DNA of 64,000 nucleotides from Desulfatibacillum sp. Its GTDB lineage: Bacteria; Desulfobacterota; Desulfobacteria; Desulfobacterales; SpSt-501. Position numbers and translations under genes: made by a program. Shown one piece after another: positions 36,248 to 45,137 of the stretch. The DNA lies in the NCBI GenBank assembly GCA_020725555.1, contig DYEU01000026.1, positions 51,693-115,692 of the forward strand. The letters run 5' to 3'. Position 1 is the first letter of the stretch. Every line of letters starts with the position of its first letter. The notes under the pieces are model-generated. The model was not told the origin of the DNA and did not search any database. It saw nothing but the letters and a program-made list of their open reading frames with translations.

Positions 36248-37774
36248 TCACGCCGCCCAGGCGAGGATCGCCGCGACCAGCCCCTCGATCGTGTAGCGCG
36301 GGGCCTCGACCGCGACCGCCAGCCCCGCGCGGCGCGCCGTCTCGGCCGTGATCGGGCCGATGCAGGCGCAGGGCACGCCGGCGAGGAGCGCTTCCCGGCG
36401 CGCGGGCGGCAGCAGATCGAGGAAGTGCGTCACGGTCGAGGAGCTCGTGAAGGTGATGAGGTCCACCGCGCGCTCCTCCAGGCGGGCGATCAGCTCCGCC
36501 GGGTCCGTCGGCTCCGGCAGCGTGCGGTAGGCCTCGACCTCGCGCACCACCGCCCCCATGGCGGCGAGCTCTCGGGGGAGCACCGGCCGGGCGCCGGCGG
36601 CGCGCGGCAGGAGCACGACGCGGCCGGCCAGCGGCTCGCGCCGGAAGGCCGCGACGACCGCTTCGGCGCGGAAGGTTTCGGGGACGAGGTCGCTGCGGAT
36701 GCCGCCGCGGCTCTTGAGCCGCGCGGCGGTCGCCGGGCCGATGGCCGCGGCCTTCACCCCCGCGAGCGCCCGGGCGTCGCGGCCCGCCGCCTCCAGGCGG
36801 TCGAAGAAGAAATCGACGCCGTTCACGCTGGTGAAGACGACCCAGTCCGTGGCCGCAAGGGCGGCGATCGCCTCGTCGAGCGGCCCGAAGTCCTCGGGGG
36901 GCGCGATGCGGATGGCCGGCGTCTCCAGGCACTCGGCCCCGAGGGCCGAGAGCCGGCGGGCGAGGTCGCTTGCCTGCTCGCGCGCGCGGGTGACGACGAT
37001 CCGCCGGCCGAAGAGGGGGCGCCGTTCGAACCAGTTGAGCCGCTCGCGGAGGCGCACCACCTCGCCGACGACGACCAGGGCGGGCGGCCGGACACCCGCC
37101 TGCCGGGCGCGCTCGGCGATGTCGGCGAGCGTCCCGGTGACGGTCCGCTGCCGGGGGGTCGTCCCCCAGCGCACGACCGCGGCCGGGGTCTGCGGGTCAC
37201 GGCCGTGCCCGATGAGGGCGGAGGCGATGGCGGGCAGGGTCTTGACGCCCATAAAGAAGACGAGGGTGCCGATGCCGCGGGCGAGGGCCGCCCAGTCGAT
37301 CCCCGACTCGGGCTTGTCGGGGTCTTCGTGGCCGGTGACGAAGGCGATGGTCGCCGTGAGCCGCCGGTGGCTGAGGGGGATGCCGGCGTAGGCGGGGGCC
37401 GCCACCGCGGAGGTCACCCCGGGCACGACCTCGAAGGCGATCCCGGCCTCCGCGAGGGCCTCAGCCTCCTCGCCGCCGCGGCCGAAGACGAAGGGGTCCC
37501 CGCCCTTGAGGCGGACCACGGTGTTCCCGGCGCGCGCCCGCTCGACGAGCAGGCGGTTGATCTCCGCCTGCGAGAGGGTGTGGTCGCCCGCCCGCTTGCC
37601 CACGTAGATCCTCTCCGCGCCGGCGGGGGCGTGGCGCAGCAGCTCGGGGGCGGCGAGGTAATCGTAGACCACGACGTCGGCGGCGGCGAGGCATTCGATC
37701 CCCCGCCGGGTGATCAGGCCCGGGTCGCCGGGGCCGGCGCCGACGAGGTAGACGAGGGGCGCGGCGGGGGTCAT
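36248..37774 (-). CDS. cobA-hemD: Uroporphyrinogen-III C-methyltransferase/synthase fusion (CobA-HemD)
   Basis: A 508-residue two-enzyme protein. Residues 1-250 are the SAM methyltransferase (VYLVGAGPGDPGLIT at 8-22, LKGGDPFVFGRGGEE, FFMGV) making precorrin-2; residues 262-508 are uroporphyrinogen-III synthase (RRIVVTRAREQASDL, ITFTSSSTVTHF). The fusion channels hydroxymethylbilane towards siroheme and cobalamin and is common in Desulfobacterota and clostridia. The ATG at 37774 overlaps the hemC stop by 4 bp. Confidence 0.96.
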   Translation of the reverse strand: MTPAAPLVYLVGAGPGDPGLITRRGIECLAAADVVVYDYLAAPELLRHAPAGAERIYVGKRAGDHTLSQAEINRLLVERARAGNTVVRLKGGDPFVFGRGGEEAEALAEAGIAFEVVPGVTSAVAAPAYAGIPLSHRRLTATIAFVTGHEDPDKPESGIDWAALARGIGTLVFFMGVKTLPAIASALIGHGRDPQTPAAVVRWGTTPRQRTVTGTLADIAERARQAGVRPPALVVVGEVVRLRERLNWFERRPLFGRRIVVTRAREQASDLARRLSALGAECLETPAIRIAPPEDFGPLDEAIAALAATDWVVFTSVNGVDFFFDRLEAAGRDARALAGVKAAAIGPATAARLKSRGGIRSDLVPETFRAEAVVAAFRREPLAGRVVLLPRAAGARPVLPRELAAMGAVVREVEAYRTLPEPTDPAELIARLEERAVDLITFTSSSTVTHFLDLLPPARREALLAGVPCACIGPITAETARRAGLAVAVEAPRYTIEGLVAAILAWAA

Positions 37775-38706
37775 GGGCCTCCGCTCCCGCCTAAGGCCGC
37801 GAGGATCTCGGCCGCGCCCCGGCGAAGCAGGGCTTCGGCCAGCTCAACGCCCAGCTCCCGGGCGCGTCCGGGGTCGCCGCGCACAGAATCCGCGACCAGG
37901 CGCTCCCCCTTCAGGTCGGCGACGAGGCCGCGCAGCAGGAGCCCGCCCCCGGCGAGTTCCGCGTGCCCGGCGATCGGCACCTGGCAGCCCCCCTGGATGC
38001 GCTCCAGGAACGCCCGCTCGGCGGCGACCGCGGTGCGGGTGGGGGCGTGGTCGAGGGGGGCGATCCGCTCCGCCGTCGCCGGGTCGCCCTCCCGGATCTG
38101 CACGCAGAGCGCGCCCTGGCCGACGGCGGGCAGAAGGCGGCCGGGCTCGAAGCGCTCGCAGATGCGCGCAGCGAGGCCCAGGCGGTTCAGCCCCGCCTCG
38201 GCGAGCACCACGGCGTCGAGCTCGCCGGAGTCGAGCTTGCGCAGGCGCGTTTCCACGTTGCCCCGCAGGGGAACCACCTCGAGGTCGGGGCGCAGGCGGC
38301 GGATCTGGGCCGCGCGGCGCAGGCTGCTCGTCCCCACCCGGCCTCCGGCGGGGAGCTCCGCGAGACGTTCCCCGCGGCGCGACACCAGGGCGTCGCAGGG
38401 GGAGTCGCGCTCGGGGATCGCCCCGAAGGTCAGCCCGGGCGCAGTCTCCGCGGGAACGTCCTTCAGGCTGTGCACGGCGAGATCGGCGCGGCCCGCGAGC
38501 AGGCACTCCTCGATCTCCTTGACGAAGAGCCCCTTGCCGCCCACGGCGGAGAGCGGGGTGTCGAGGAAACGGTCGCCCCGGGTGCGGATGATCTCCAGGC
38601 GCACATCGGTCCCGGGCCAACGCCGCAGCAGGGCATCGCGCACCCCTTCCGCCTGCCGGAGGGCGAGCGGGCTGCCGCGGGTGCCGATGACGAGCGCTGC
38701 GGCCAT
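37771..38706 (-). CDS. hemC: Porphobilinogen deaminase
   Basis: A 311-residue enzyme polymerising four porphobilinogens to hydroxymethylbilane. The dipyrromethane cofactor attaches to Cys241 in IQGGCQVPIAGH (E. coli Cys242). IGTRGSPLALRQAE and VGTSSLRRAAQ are intact, as is the active-site VHSLKDVP. The ATG at 38706 shares one base with the stop of the FmdB gene (TGATG), and cobA-hemD overlaps its end: a coupled tetrapyrrole operon. Confidence 0.97.
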   Translation of the reverse strand: MAAALVIGTRGSPLALRQAEGVRDALLRRWPGTDVRLEIIRTRGDRFLDTPLSAVGGKGLFVKEIEECLLAGRADLAVHSLKDVPAETAPGLTFGAIPERDSPCDALVSRRGERLAELPAGGRVGTSSLRRAAQIRRLRPDLEVVPLRGNVETRLRKLDSGELDAVVLAEAGLNRLGLAARICERFEPGRLLPAVGQGALCVQIREGDPATAERIAPLDHAPTRTAVAAERAFLERIQGGCQVPIAGHAELAGGGLLLRGLVADLKGERLVADSVRGDPGRARELGVELAEALLRRGAAEILAALGGSGGP

Positions 38707-38933
38707 CAGGAGCGGCAGCCGGAGCAGCTTCCCGCACTGCAGGAGCCGCAGGAGGACCCGGCCGCCTTCTTCACGGTCTGGCCGCCGGCCCCCTTGCTCA
38801 CGAACCCGCAGGCGGAGATCCGCTTGCGGATGCGGGAGCTGCGGCAGCTGCGGCAGACCACCTTTTCGCGGCCGAGGACCAGGCACTCGAAATCTTCACC
38901 GCAGGCTTCGCAATGGTATTCGTAGATCGGCAT
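38706..38933 (-). CDS. FmdB-family zinc ribbon protein
   Basis: A 75-residue protein. MPIYEYHCEACGEDFE and CRSCRSSRIRKR give the paired-cysteine FmdB ribbon proposed to act in regulation. The C-terminal part is a Ser/Cys/Gly tail (SSCGSCSAGSCSGC) that could bind more metal. Start at 38933 matches the family's MPIYEY. It is the first gene of the hemC operon; its stop overlaps the hemC start. Confidence 0.92.
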   Translation of the reverse strand: MPIYEYHCEACGEDFECLVLGREKVVCRSCRSSRIRKRISACGFVSKGAGGQTVKKAAGSSCGSCSAGSCSGCRS

Positions 38934-39067
38934 GGGACGTCCTCCGCGGCGGGGTCCGGGGAGGGCCCGCCGCCTTCCTTCGTTTCGGCGCCGGGGAAGG
39001 GGGCTTCGCCGCGCGTTTTGGCACGCGCGGGCCGCCCTCGGCCCTCCCGGCCGTCGCAAGATAACGG

Positions 39068-39096
39068 CTTAAAGGCGAAAAGCAAGGCGTTGTCAA
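39068..39096 (-). promoter_or_regulatory. Putative promoter for the FmdB-hemC-cobA/hemD operon
   Basis: On the minus strand TTGACA (6 of 6), 17-nt spacer, TTTAAG (4 of 6), within the 159-nt gap before 38933. The -35 overlaps the gmhA stop codon. Confidence 0.45.
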
Positions 39097-39710
39097 GGCT
39101 GCGGGGAGGGCTCCCGGCGCACTTGCGGCGGGGCATCCGGAAAGAGCCGCTCCTCGACCAGCGCGCAGATCAGGTGGCCGATCAGGCCGTGGGCTTCCTG
39201 GATGCGGGGGGTGTCCGCGGCGTCGACCCGCAGCACGAGGTCCGCCGCGGAGGCGAGCGGCCCCCCGCGGCCGGTGAGGGCGATGGTGAAGAGGCCCGTT
39301 GCGCGCGCGGCCGCGACGGCCGCCAGGACGTTCGGCGATGCCCCGCTCGTGCTGAACGCCCAGGCGACGTCGCCCGGCCGGCCCAGGGCGCGGACCTGGC
39401 GCGCGAAGACCTCCTCGAAGCGGGCATCGTTGGCGATGCTGGTCATGACCGAGGCATCGGTGGTGAGGGCGAGGGCGGCGAGCGGCGGCCGGTCGGCGCG
39501 GAAGCGGTTCACGAACTCGGCCGCGATGTGCTGGGCGTCCGCCGCGCTGCCGCCGTTTCCGAAGAGCAGGACCTTCCCCCCCGCGGCGAGGCAGGCGGCG
39601 ATCGTCTCGGCGGCGCGCAGCAACTGCCGGCGCTGGGAGACCACCGCCTGCCGCACCACCTGCAGGTGCTCCTCCAGCGCGGCATCAAGGAGGCGGCCGG
39701 CCGGGGTCAT
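39093..39710 (-). CDS. gmhA: Phosphoheptose isomerase
   Basis: A 205-residue SIS-domain enzyme turning sedoheptulose-7-phosphate into glycero-manno-heptose-7-phosphate for the LPS inner core. GKVLLFGNGGSAADAQHIAAEF (44-65) is the GmhA sugar-phosphate motif; STSGASPNVLAA and a C-terminal EERLF helix with the active-site residues follow. It overlaps the upstream GGDEF-like/TPR gene by 4 bp (ATGA). Other heptose genes are not in the window. Confidence 0.92.
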   Translation of the reverse strand: MTPAGRLLDAALEEHLQVVRQAVVSQRRQLLRAAETIAACLAAGGKVLLFGNGGSAADAQHIAAEFVNRFRADRPPLAALALTTDASVMTSIANDARFEEVFARQVRALGRPGDVAWAFSTSGASPNVLAAVAAARATGLFTIALTGRGGPLASAADLVLRVDAADTPRIQEAHGLIGHLICALVEERLFPDAPPQVRREPSPQP

Positions 39711-41050
39711 CCCGCGGCCTCCCCGGCCCGCCCCGCCCCGATCCGGCGGCGCAGCGCGGCGACCTCGTCCTGGAGGCCCCCGCCCAGGCGGCAGGCCGCT
39801 TCCAGCTCGGCGAGCGCCTCCTCGAGGCGGCCCGCTTTCAGGCACAGGCGGCCGAGCCGCTCGCGCAGGCGCGCGTCCCCGGGTGCCAGCCGAACGCTTT
39901 CCCGGCAGAAGAGCAGCGCGATCTCCTCGTTTTCGCCCGTGGCGGCGTAGAGGCCCCCCAGGCGGGAGAGGGACTGGGCGTCGGCCGGGTTGATCTGCAC
40001 CGCTTTCTGGTAGGCCGAGACGGCCCGGCGCGCGTTTCCCAGCCGCTCGTGGCACTCCCCGAGCAGCCGGAAGGCGGCCGCCCCCCGGCCCTCGTGCCGC
40101 GCGGCTTCCTCCAGGTGAACCCGCGCCGCCTCGGGCTGGTCGAGGGCGAGGTAGGTCTTGCCGAGCTCCAGCCGGATTTCGTAGACGTCCCCGCGCAGCG
40201 CGGCCGCCCGCAGGAAGAAGCCGAGCGCCGTGTCCAGCCGTCCGTGCAGGGCGTGCACCAGGCCGAGGTTGTAGACCGCCATGTACTCGGTGCGGTCCAG
40301 GCGGACGGCCGCCGCGAAGCGCTCGATCGCGGCCTCGAAGTCCCCGCGGATCGCCAGGCAGACGCCGAGGCTGTTGAGGACGTTCACGTGCCCGGCATCG
40401 AGCGCGAGCGCCCGCTCGTACTCGCGCCGCGCGCCCTCAAGGTCCCCCGCCTCGAAGCGCCGGTCGCCGCTGATGTTCAGGGTGGTGGCGTCGAAGAGGG
40501 CGCAGCCGCCGGGGCCGAAGAAGGCGGCGTGGTCGAGCGCCAGGCGGGCGTTGTCGAAGATCCGCGGCCGCGGGTCGCCGAGGGTGGGGTAGAGGGCGAT
40601 GCCCGCAAGCGGCGCTGCCGCGGCCAGCGCCTCGATTTCGCGCTGCAGGAGGGCGGCGAACTCCCGCGCCGCGGCGGCCTCCGCGCCGGGAAGGATCACG
40701 GCGAGCTCGCCGCTCTCCTCGACGCCCCAGAGCCCCTCCGGCCCGGCGATGCGTCCCGTCGCGGGCGGGGGCGCTCCGGACGCGGCCGCTTGGGGGGAGG
40801 GCGCCTCGTCCCCCGGCCGCTCGCGGCGCAGGAGGATCACCCCGAAGCGGTCGAGGCGGTTCAACGTTTCGGCGACGCCGGCGCGGAAGGCGGCCCCCCG
40901 CGGCAGCCTAGGAAAGGCGTCGGCGAAGAAACGGTCGCCCGCCTCGGGCGCAGGCGGGGACTCCCGGCGCTCGCCCCCCACCGGGGGAGACTTCAGGAAG
41001 CCGCCCGAGGGCGCCTCCGGCGCGGCGGCCGGGTCCATTGCGGCGTCCAT
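39707..41050 (-). CDS. TPR protein with a degenerate GGDEF-like domain
   Basis: A 447-residue protein. About residues 55-195 follow a diguanylate cyclase-like fold (RFGVILLRRE, LWGVEESGELAVILP, then GIALYP, NARLALDHAAFFGPG) but without a GGDEF signature, so it cannot be an active cyclase. LNISGDRRFEAGDLEGARRE leads into about seven tetratricopeptide repeats (195-440, for example NVLNSLGVCLAIRGDFEAAI). It may sense or scaffold signalling complexes. It lies 6 nt after selA and is co-translated with gmhA, a mixed operon. Confidence 0.82.
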   Translation of the reverse strand: MDAAMDPAAAPEAPSGGFLKSPPVGGERRESPPAPEAGDRFFADAFPRLPRGAAFRAGVAETLNRLDRFGVILLRRERPGDEAPSPQAAASGAPPPATGRIAGPEGLWGVEESGELAVILPGAEAAAAREFAALLQREIEALAAAAPLAGIALYPTLGDPRPRIFDNARLALDHAAFFGPGGCALFDATTLNISGDRRFEAGDLEGARREYERALALDAGHVNVLNSLGVCLAIRGDFEAAIERFAAAVRLDRTEYMAVYNLGLVHALHGRLDTALGFFLRAAALRGDVYEIRLELGKTYLALDQPEAARVHLEEAARHEGRGAAAFRLLGECHERLGNARRAVSAYQKAVQINPADAQSLSRLGGLYAATGENEEIALLFCRESVRLAPGDARLRERLGRLCLKAGRLEEALAELEAACRLGGGLQDEVAALRRRIGAGRAGEAAG

Positions 41051-41056
41051 CGCGCT

Positions 41057-42487
41057 TCAGCCCTCCTCCAGGATCCGCGCCACGGCGGCGACGATGGGAT
41101 CCTCGTCCTCCGGGAGCACCGTGCGCAGGTCGAAGATCACCGCTTCCTCCTCGATGCGCGCGATGACCGGCGGCTCGGCCCGGCGCAGGGCGGTTTCCAC
41201 GCGGCGGGCGGAAACGCCGCGCAGGCGCACCTGCACGCAGGGGCTGGGCAGATCGAGCAGCGGCAGCGACCCGCCGCCCGCCTTGGAGGAGCGCCGCGCG
41301 ACCGTGGCTTCGAGCCGCGGGTCGCCGAGGGAGGCGAGGCGCTGCGCAAGCGCCTCGGCCCGCGGCCGCAGGGCGTCCTCGGGTTGCGTGAGCTGCCGCA
41401 GGGTCGGGATCTCCCGCACCGCCTGGGCCTCGTCGCGGTAGAGGCGCAGGGTGCCCTCGAGCGCGGCGAGCGTCAGCTTGTCGATCCGCAGGGCGCGGTT
41501 GAGGGGGTTCTTGCGGATCGCGGCGATCAGCTCGGCGCGGCCGACGATGATCCCGGCCTGGGGGCCCCCGAGCAGCTTGTCGCCGCTGAAGGTGACGACG
41601 TCGGCGCCGGCGGCGACCGATTCCTGGACGGTCGGCTCCTTGAGCAGGCCGTAGCGGGAGAAGTCGATGAAGGTCCCGCTGCCCAGGTCCTCCATCACCG
41701 GCAGGCCGTGCCGCCGGCCGAGCCGAACGAGCTCGGCGAGGGGGACCTGGGCCGTGAAGCCGACGATGCTGTAGTTGCTCCAGTGCACCTTGAGCAGCAG
41801 CGCCGTCTCCGCGCCGATCGCGCCTTCGTAGTCCCGCAGGTGGGTGCGGTTGGTGGTCCCCACCTCGCGCAGCCGGGCCCCGCTCTTGGCCATCACCTCC
41901 GGGATGCGGAAGGAGCCCCCGATCTCGACGAGATCGCCGCGGGAGACGACGACCTCCCGGCCGCGGGCGAGCGTCTCCAGGCTGATCAGCACCGCGCCGG
42001 CGTTGTTGTTGACCACCATGGCGTCCTCGGCGCCGGTGATCTCGCAGACCAGGTCGCGCACCGCGGTGTAGCGCGAGCCGCGCTTGCCCCGCTCGAGGTC
42101 GTATTCGAGGTTCGTGTAGTGGAGGGCCGCCTCCCGCACCCGCTCGAGGGCTTCGCGGGCCAAAAGCGAGCGGCCGAGGTTCGTGTGGATCACGACCCCG
42201 GTGGCGTTCACCACGCGCCGGAGGTTCGGGCGCCGCAGCCGCCGCACGGCATCCGCGAGCCGCCGCGCGAAGACCGCGATCGGCGGGGGCTCGGCGTCCG
42301 GTGGGGCGGCCGAGAGGATCCGGCGGCGCTCGGCCTCGACCACCTCGCGGGCCGCGCGCGTGAGCAGGGCGGGGGGCGTGCCGTCGAGTTCCGGGTTGCC
42401 CCGGGCGGCCTCGAGGAGCCGGTCCACGGCGGGAAGCCGCCGCAGCCGCTGCTGGAGTTCGTTCGCCAGGGGATCCGCGTCCATCAT
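41057..42487 (-). CDS. selA: L-seryl-tRNA(Sec) selenium transferase
   Basis: A 476-residue PLP enzyme that converts seryl-tRNA(Sec) to selenocysteinyl-tRNA. VVNATGVVIHTNLGRSLL, NLEYDLERGKRGSRY, VVNNNAGAVLI and the PLP-lysine motif FSGDKLLGGPQAG are all conserved; full length. selB usually follows selA in relatives, but here a TPR gene does; selB, selC and selD are not in the window. The start MM at 42487 has GGGAGGAACC upstream. Confidence 0.96.
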   Translation of the reverse strand: MMDADPLANELQQRLRRLPAVDRLLEAARGNPELDGTPPALLTRAAREVVEAERRRILSAAPPDAEPPPIAVFARRLADAVRRLRRPNLRRVVNATGVVIHTNLGRSLLAREALERVREAALHYTNLEYDLERGKRGSRYTAVRDLVCEITGAEDAMVVNNNAGAVLISLETLARGREVVVSRGDLVEIGGSFRIPEVMAKSGARLREVGTTNRTHLRDYEGAIGAETALLLKVHWSNYSIVGFTAQVPLAELVRLGRRHGLPVMEDLGSGTFIDFSRYGLLKEPTVQESVAAGADVVTFSGDKLLGGPQAGIIVGRAELIAAIRKNPLNRALRIDKLTLAALEGTLRLYRDEAQAVREIPTLRQLTQPEDALRPRAEALAQRLASLGDPRLEATVARRSSKAGGGSLPLLDLPSPCVQVRLRGVSARRVETALRRAEPPVIARIEEEAVIFDLRTVLPEDEDPIVAAVARILEEG

Positions 42488-42517
42488 CTTCGGGGGTTCC
42501 TCCCGCAGGGTTCGGGG

Positions 42518-43861
42518 TCAGCGCGCCGGCTCGTCGGCGGCCCCGGCGGCGAAGGCGCCGGGCGGCAGGGCGTCCAGGATGTGCGGCAGCCGGTCGGGAG
42601 GGATGCCGAGCGCCTGCATCCGGGGGGCCAGGGCCGGGAGGTCCGGGCGGTCGATCTGCATGCCGGCCTGGAACCGGCCCGTGATCAGGTTGGCGAGGGC
42701 GACCAGGCTGCAGAGCTCCGCGTGGCGCCCGGCCTTCTCGGGGCCATGGTGGCTGCGGATGGCCTCGGCGAGGGATTCGGGAAAGGACCAGCGTGCGGCC
42801 AGCTCGAAGCCCGTCTCGCCGTGGGTCGTCCCCAGCACCTCCTGCTCGGCCGCGAGGAAATCGCAGGCCTTTTCCTCGTGGAGCCGGCGGTAGAAGAGCG
42901 GTGCGGCCCCGGCCACGAACTGGTCGAGGACCGCCTTGCCGACGTCGTGCAGGAGGCCCGCGGTGTAGGCGAGCCCGGCGCGGGCCCGCCCCGTGGTGCG
43001 GGCGATCTGCTCGCAGGCGGCCGCCGTCCCCACCGCGTGCCGGTAGAGGCCGCCGCGGCAGAGCGAATAGCCGGCCGAGGGGAGGGACAAGGTCTGCTCG
43101 ATCGCCGCGGCGATGACGAACTGGGCGAGGAGGTTGACGCCGAGGAACATCAGGGCGTGGTCGATCGATTCGATCGGGTTGCGGTTGGCGAACATGACGG
43201 AGTTGGCGACCTTGAGCGTGCGCGCGGCGAGGACCTGGTCGGTCCGCAGCTCGGCGGCGAGGCGCCGGATGTCGTATTCCTCCTCGTCGATCAGGCGCAG
43301 GATCTTGAGCGCCGCCTGCGGGATCGGCTGCAGCCGCTCGATCGCCTGCGCGATGTCCTCCGGCCGCGGAATCCGGGCGGGCCGCGCGGGGGCGTCGGCG
43401 TCGATGCCCGTCGGCTCGATCGCCCAGGACCAGCGCTCCATGTCGAGGCGCAACCGGCTGGAGAGGCAGCCGCCCGTTTCGGCCCGCTCGAGCGGGACCC
43501 CCTCGTCCTTGAGGATCTGTTCGGTGATCTCCGCCGTGCGGCCGCCGATGTTGAGGTTGAGATCGATTTCCTCGACCGGGCCCACAAGCGCCCCCCCGGC
43601 GATCACGGCCCGGAGCCGTTCCCGCCGCGCGCCCGCCTCCTCGAGCCGCCGGAGAAAGCGGGGCACCCCGCTGGCGGCGTATTTCTCGGCCTGGACGGCG
43701 CTCGAGACCGGCTCGGGCAGAAGGAAATGGGCCATCCCGCCCACCCCCCCCTGCGGGTCGTAGGCCGCGAGCCCGACGCAGCTGGCGAGATAGGCCTCGA
43801 GAACGAGCGGCTGGGTGCGCCCGACGAACGACTCGCCGGCGCTCACGTGGAGACGCCTCAT
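42518..43861 (-). CDS. CheD-HDOD fusion protein
   Basis: A 447-residue fusion. Residues 1-150 are CheD, the chemoreceptor glutamine deamidase, with Cys28 (YLASCVGLAAY) and His45 (GGMAHFLLP) matching the catalytic Cys27/His44 of Thermotoga CheD, plus NIGGRTAEI and GGCLSSRLRLD. Residues 165-430 are an HDOD domain (PIPQAALKILRLI, GVNLLAQFVIAAA, GLLHDVGK). It couples a chemotaxis adaptation enzyme to a signalling adaptor. The ATG at 43861 is the conserved CheD start. No other che gene is near. selA follows after 30 nt. Confidence 0.92.
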   Translation of the reverse strand: MRRLHVSAGESFVGRTQPLVLEAYLASCVGLAAYDPQGGVGGMAHFLLPEPVSSAVQAEKYAASGVPRFLRRLEEAGARRERLRAVIAGGALVGPVEEIDLNLNIGGRTAEITEQILKDEGVPLERAETGGCLSSRLRLDMERWSWAIEPTGIDADAPARPARIPRPEDIAQAIERLQPIPQAALKILRLIDEEEYDIRRLAAELRTDQVLAARTLKVANSVMFANRNPIESIDHALMFLGVNLLAQFVIAAAIEQTLSLPSAGYSLCRGGLYRHAVGTAAACEQIARTTGRARAGLAYTAGLLHDVGKAVLDQFVAGAAPLFYRRLHEEKACDFLAAEQEVLGTTHGETGFELAARWSFPESLAEAIRSHHGPEKAGRHAELCSLVALANLITGRFQAGMQIDRPDLPALAPRMQALGIPPDRLPHILDALPPGAFAAGAADEPAR

Positions 43862-44084
43862 GGAAGGGCCTCGCGCCTGGGCCCCGCGGGGGGGGGCGGG
43901 GGGCCGGGATGCCGCCTGAAGGGGCCGGAAATCATTGCGTTTGGATAGCATGGAAGCCCCCGGCGCTTCAACGGTTTTCTCGCCGCGCCGCGGCCTTTCG
44001 GGGCCGGCCGGCCGGAAGGCGGTTCTCCCCGGGGAGGAATTGGGCTATAGTGAGAGAGGGGGCGTTCCCCCGGGGGAGGAAGGC

Positions 44085-45137
44085 ATGGAGAGTCTTCTCG
44101 TGACGGGCGGCTGCGGCTTCATCGGCTCGAACTTCATCCGCTTTCTCTTCCACGAGGCGGGCTTCCGCGGCCGCGTCGTCAACCTCGACAAGCTCACCTA
44201 CGCCGGCAACCCCGAGAACCTGGCCGACGTCGCGCGCGACTTCCCCGACCGCTACGTCTTCGTCCGCGCCGACATCTGCGACCGCGCCACGGTCGCGGCG
44301 GCGCTCGCGCGCTTCGCGGTGGACACGATCTGCCACTTCGCCGCCGAATCCCACGTCGACCGCTCCATCGTCGCCCCGGACGCCTTCATCCGCACCAACG
44401 TGGAGGGCACCTTCGTCCTGCTCGAGGCGGCGCGGGAACGGGCCTCCGGCCTCAGGCGCTTCCACCACGTCAGCACCGACGAGGTCTACGGCTCCCTCGG
44501 GCCCGAGGGCTTCTTCACCGAGGAAAGCCCCTACCGGCCGAACAGCCCCTATGCCGCCTCGAAGGCCGCCTCCGACCACCTCGTGCGCGCCTACCACCGG
44601 ACCTACGGCCTGCCGGTCACGGTCTCCAACTGCTCCAACAACTACGGCCCGTTCCAGTTCCCGGAAAAGCTCATCCCGCTCATGATCCTGCACGCCGCGG
44701 CCGGGAAACCGCTCCCGGTCTACGGCCGCGGGCTCAACGTGCGCGACTGGCTGCACGTCGAAGACCACTGCCGGGCGATCTGGCTCATCCTCGAGCGCGG
44801 CCGGACGGGGGAGGTCTACAACGTGGGCGGCCGCTGCGAGCGGACGAATCTCGAGACCGTGGAGCGCATTTGCGATCTGCTCGACGAGATGCGCCCCGAC
44901 GGCCGCCTTGCCCCGCGGCGGCGCCTCATCCGCTTCGTGACGGACCGGCCGGGGCACGACCTGCGCTACGCGATCGACTGCGGGAAAATCGAGCGCGAGC
45001 TCGGCTGGGCGCCGCGCGAGAGCTTCGACAGCGGGCTGCGCAAGACGATCGCCTGGTACCTCGAGCACCGCGCGTGGGTGGAGCGCGTCCAGAGCGGGGA
45101 GTACCGGCGCTGGATGGAGCGGCACTATGGCGTTTGA
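44085..45137 (+). CDS. rfbB: dTDP-glucose 4,6-dehydratase
   Basis: A 350-residue SDR enzyme, second step of dTDP-rhamnose and related sugars. TGGCGFIGSNFIR binds NAD; HVSTDEVYG and the YxxxK pair (YAASKAA) are catalytic; SNNYGPFQFPEKLIPLMI binds substrate. The ATG at 44085 has GGGGGAGGAAGGC. A TATAGT element at 44046-44051 is a possible -10. Its last 11 bases overlap pyrF. Confidence 0.96.
   Translation: MESLLVTGGCGFIGSNFIRFLFHEAGFRGRVVNLDKLTYAGNPENLADVARDFPDRYVFVRADICDRATVAAALARFAVDTICHFAAESHVDRSIVAPDAFIRTNVEGTFVLLEAARERASGLRRFHHVSTDEVYGSLGPEGFFTEESPYRPNSPYAASKAASDHLVRAYHRTYGLPVTVSNCSNNYGPFQFPEKLIPLMILHAAAGKPLPVYGRGLNVRDWLHVEDHCRAIWLILERGRTGEVYNVGGRCERTNLETVERICDLLDEMRPDGRLAPRRRLIRFVTDRPGHDLRYAIDCGKIERELGWAPRESFDSGLRKTIAWYLEHRAWVERVQSGEYRRWMERHYGV

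Noticed and set aside
40049..43948. 1299-codon open frame on the plus strand
   Set aside because: It is antisense to the GGDEF-like/TPR gene, selA and the CheD-HDOD gene, which have clear family motifs; no domain is seen in the long frame.
43942..43971. TTGAAG-N18-TATCCA as a promoter for the CheD-HDOD gene (minus strand)
   Set aside because: Both hexamers are weak, and no sigma-28 match exists in this 223-nt gap; not supportable.
44046..44051. TATAGT as a firm rfbB promoter
   Set aside because: The -10 is good but no -35 is recognisable at 16-18 nt, so it is mentioned only in the rfbB entry.
43909..44103. Small plus-strand ORF before rfbB
   Set aside because: No ribosome-binding site, overlaps the rfbB start, and composition is shadow-like.
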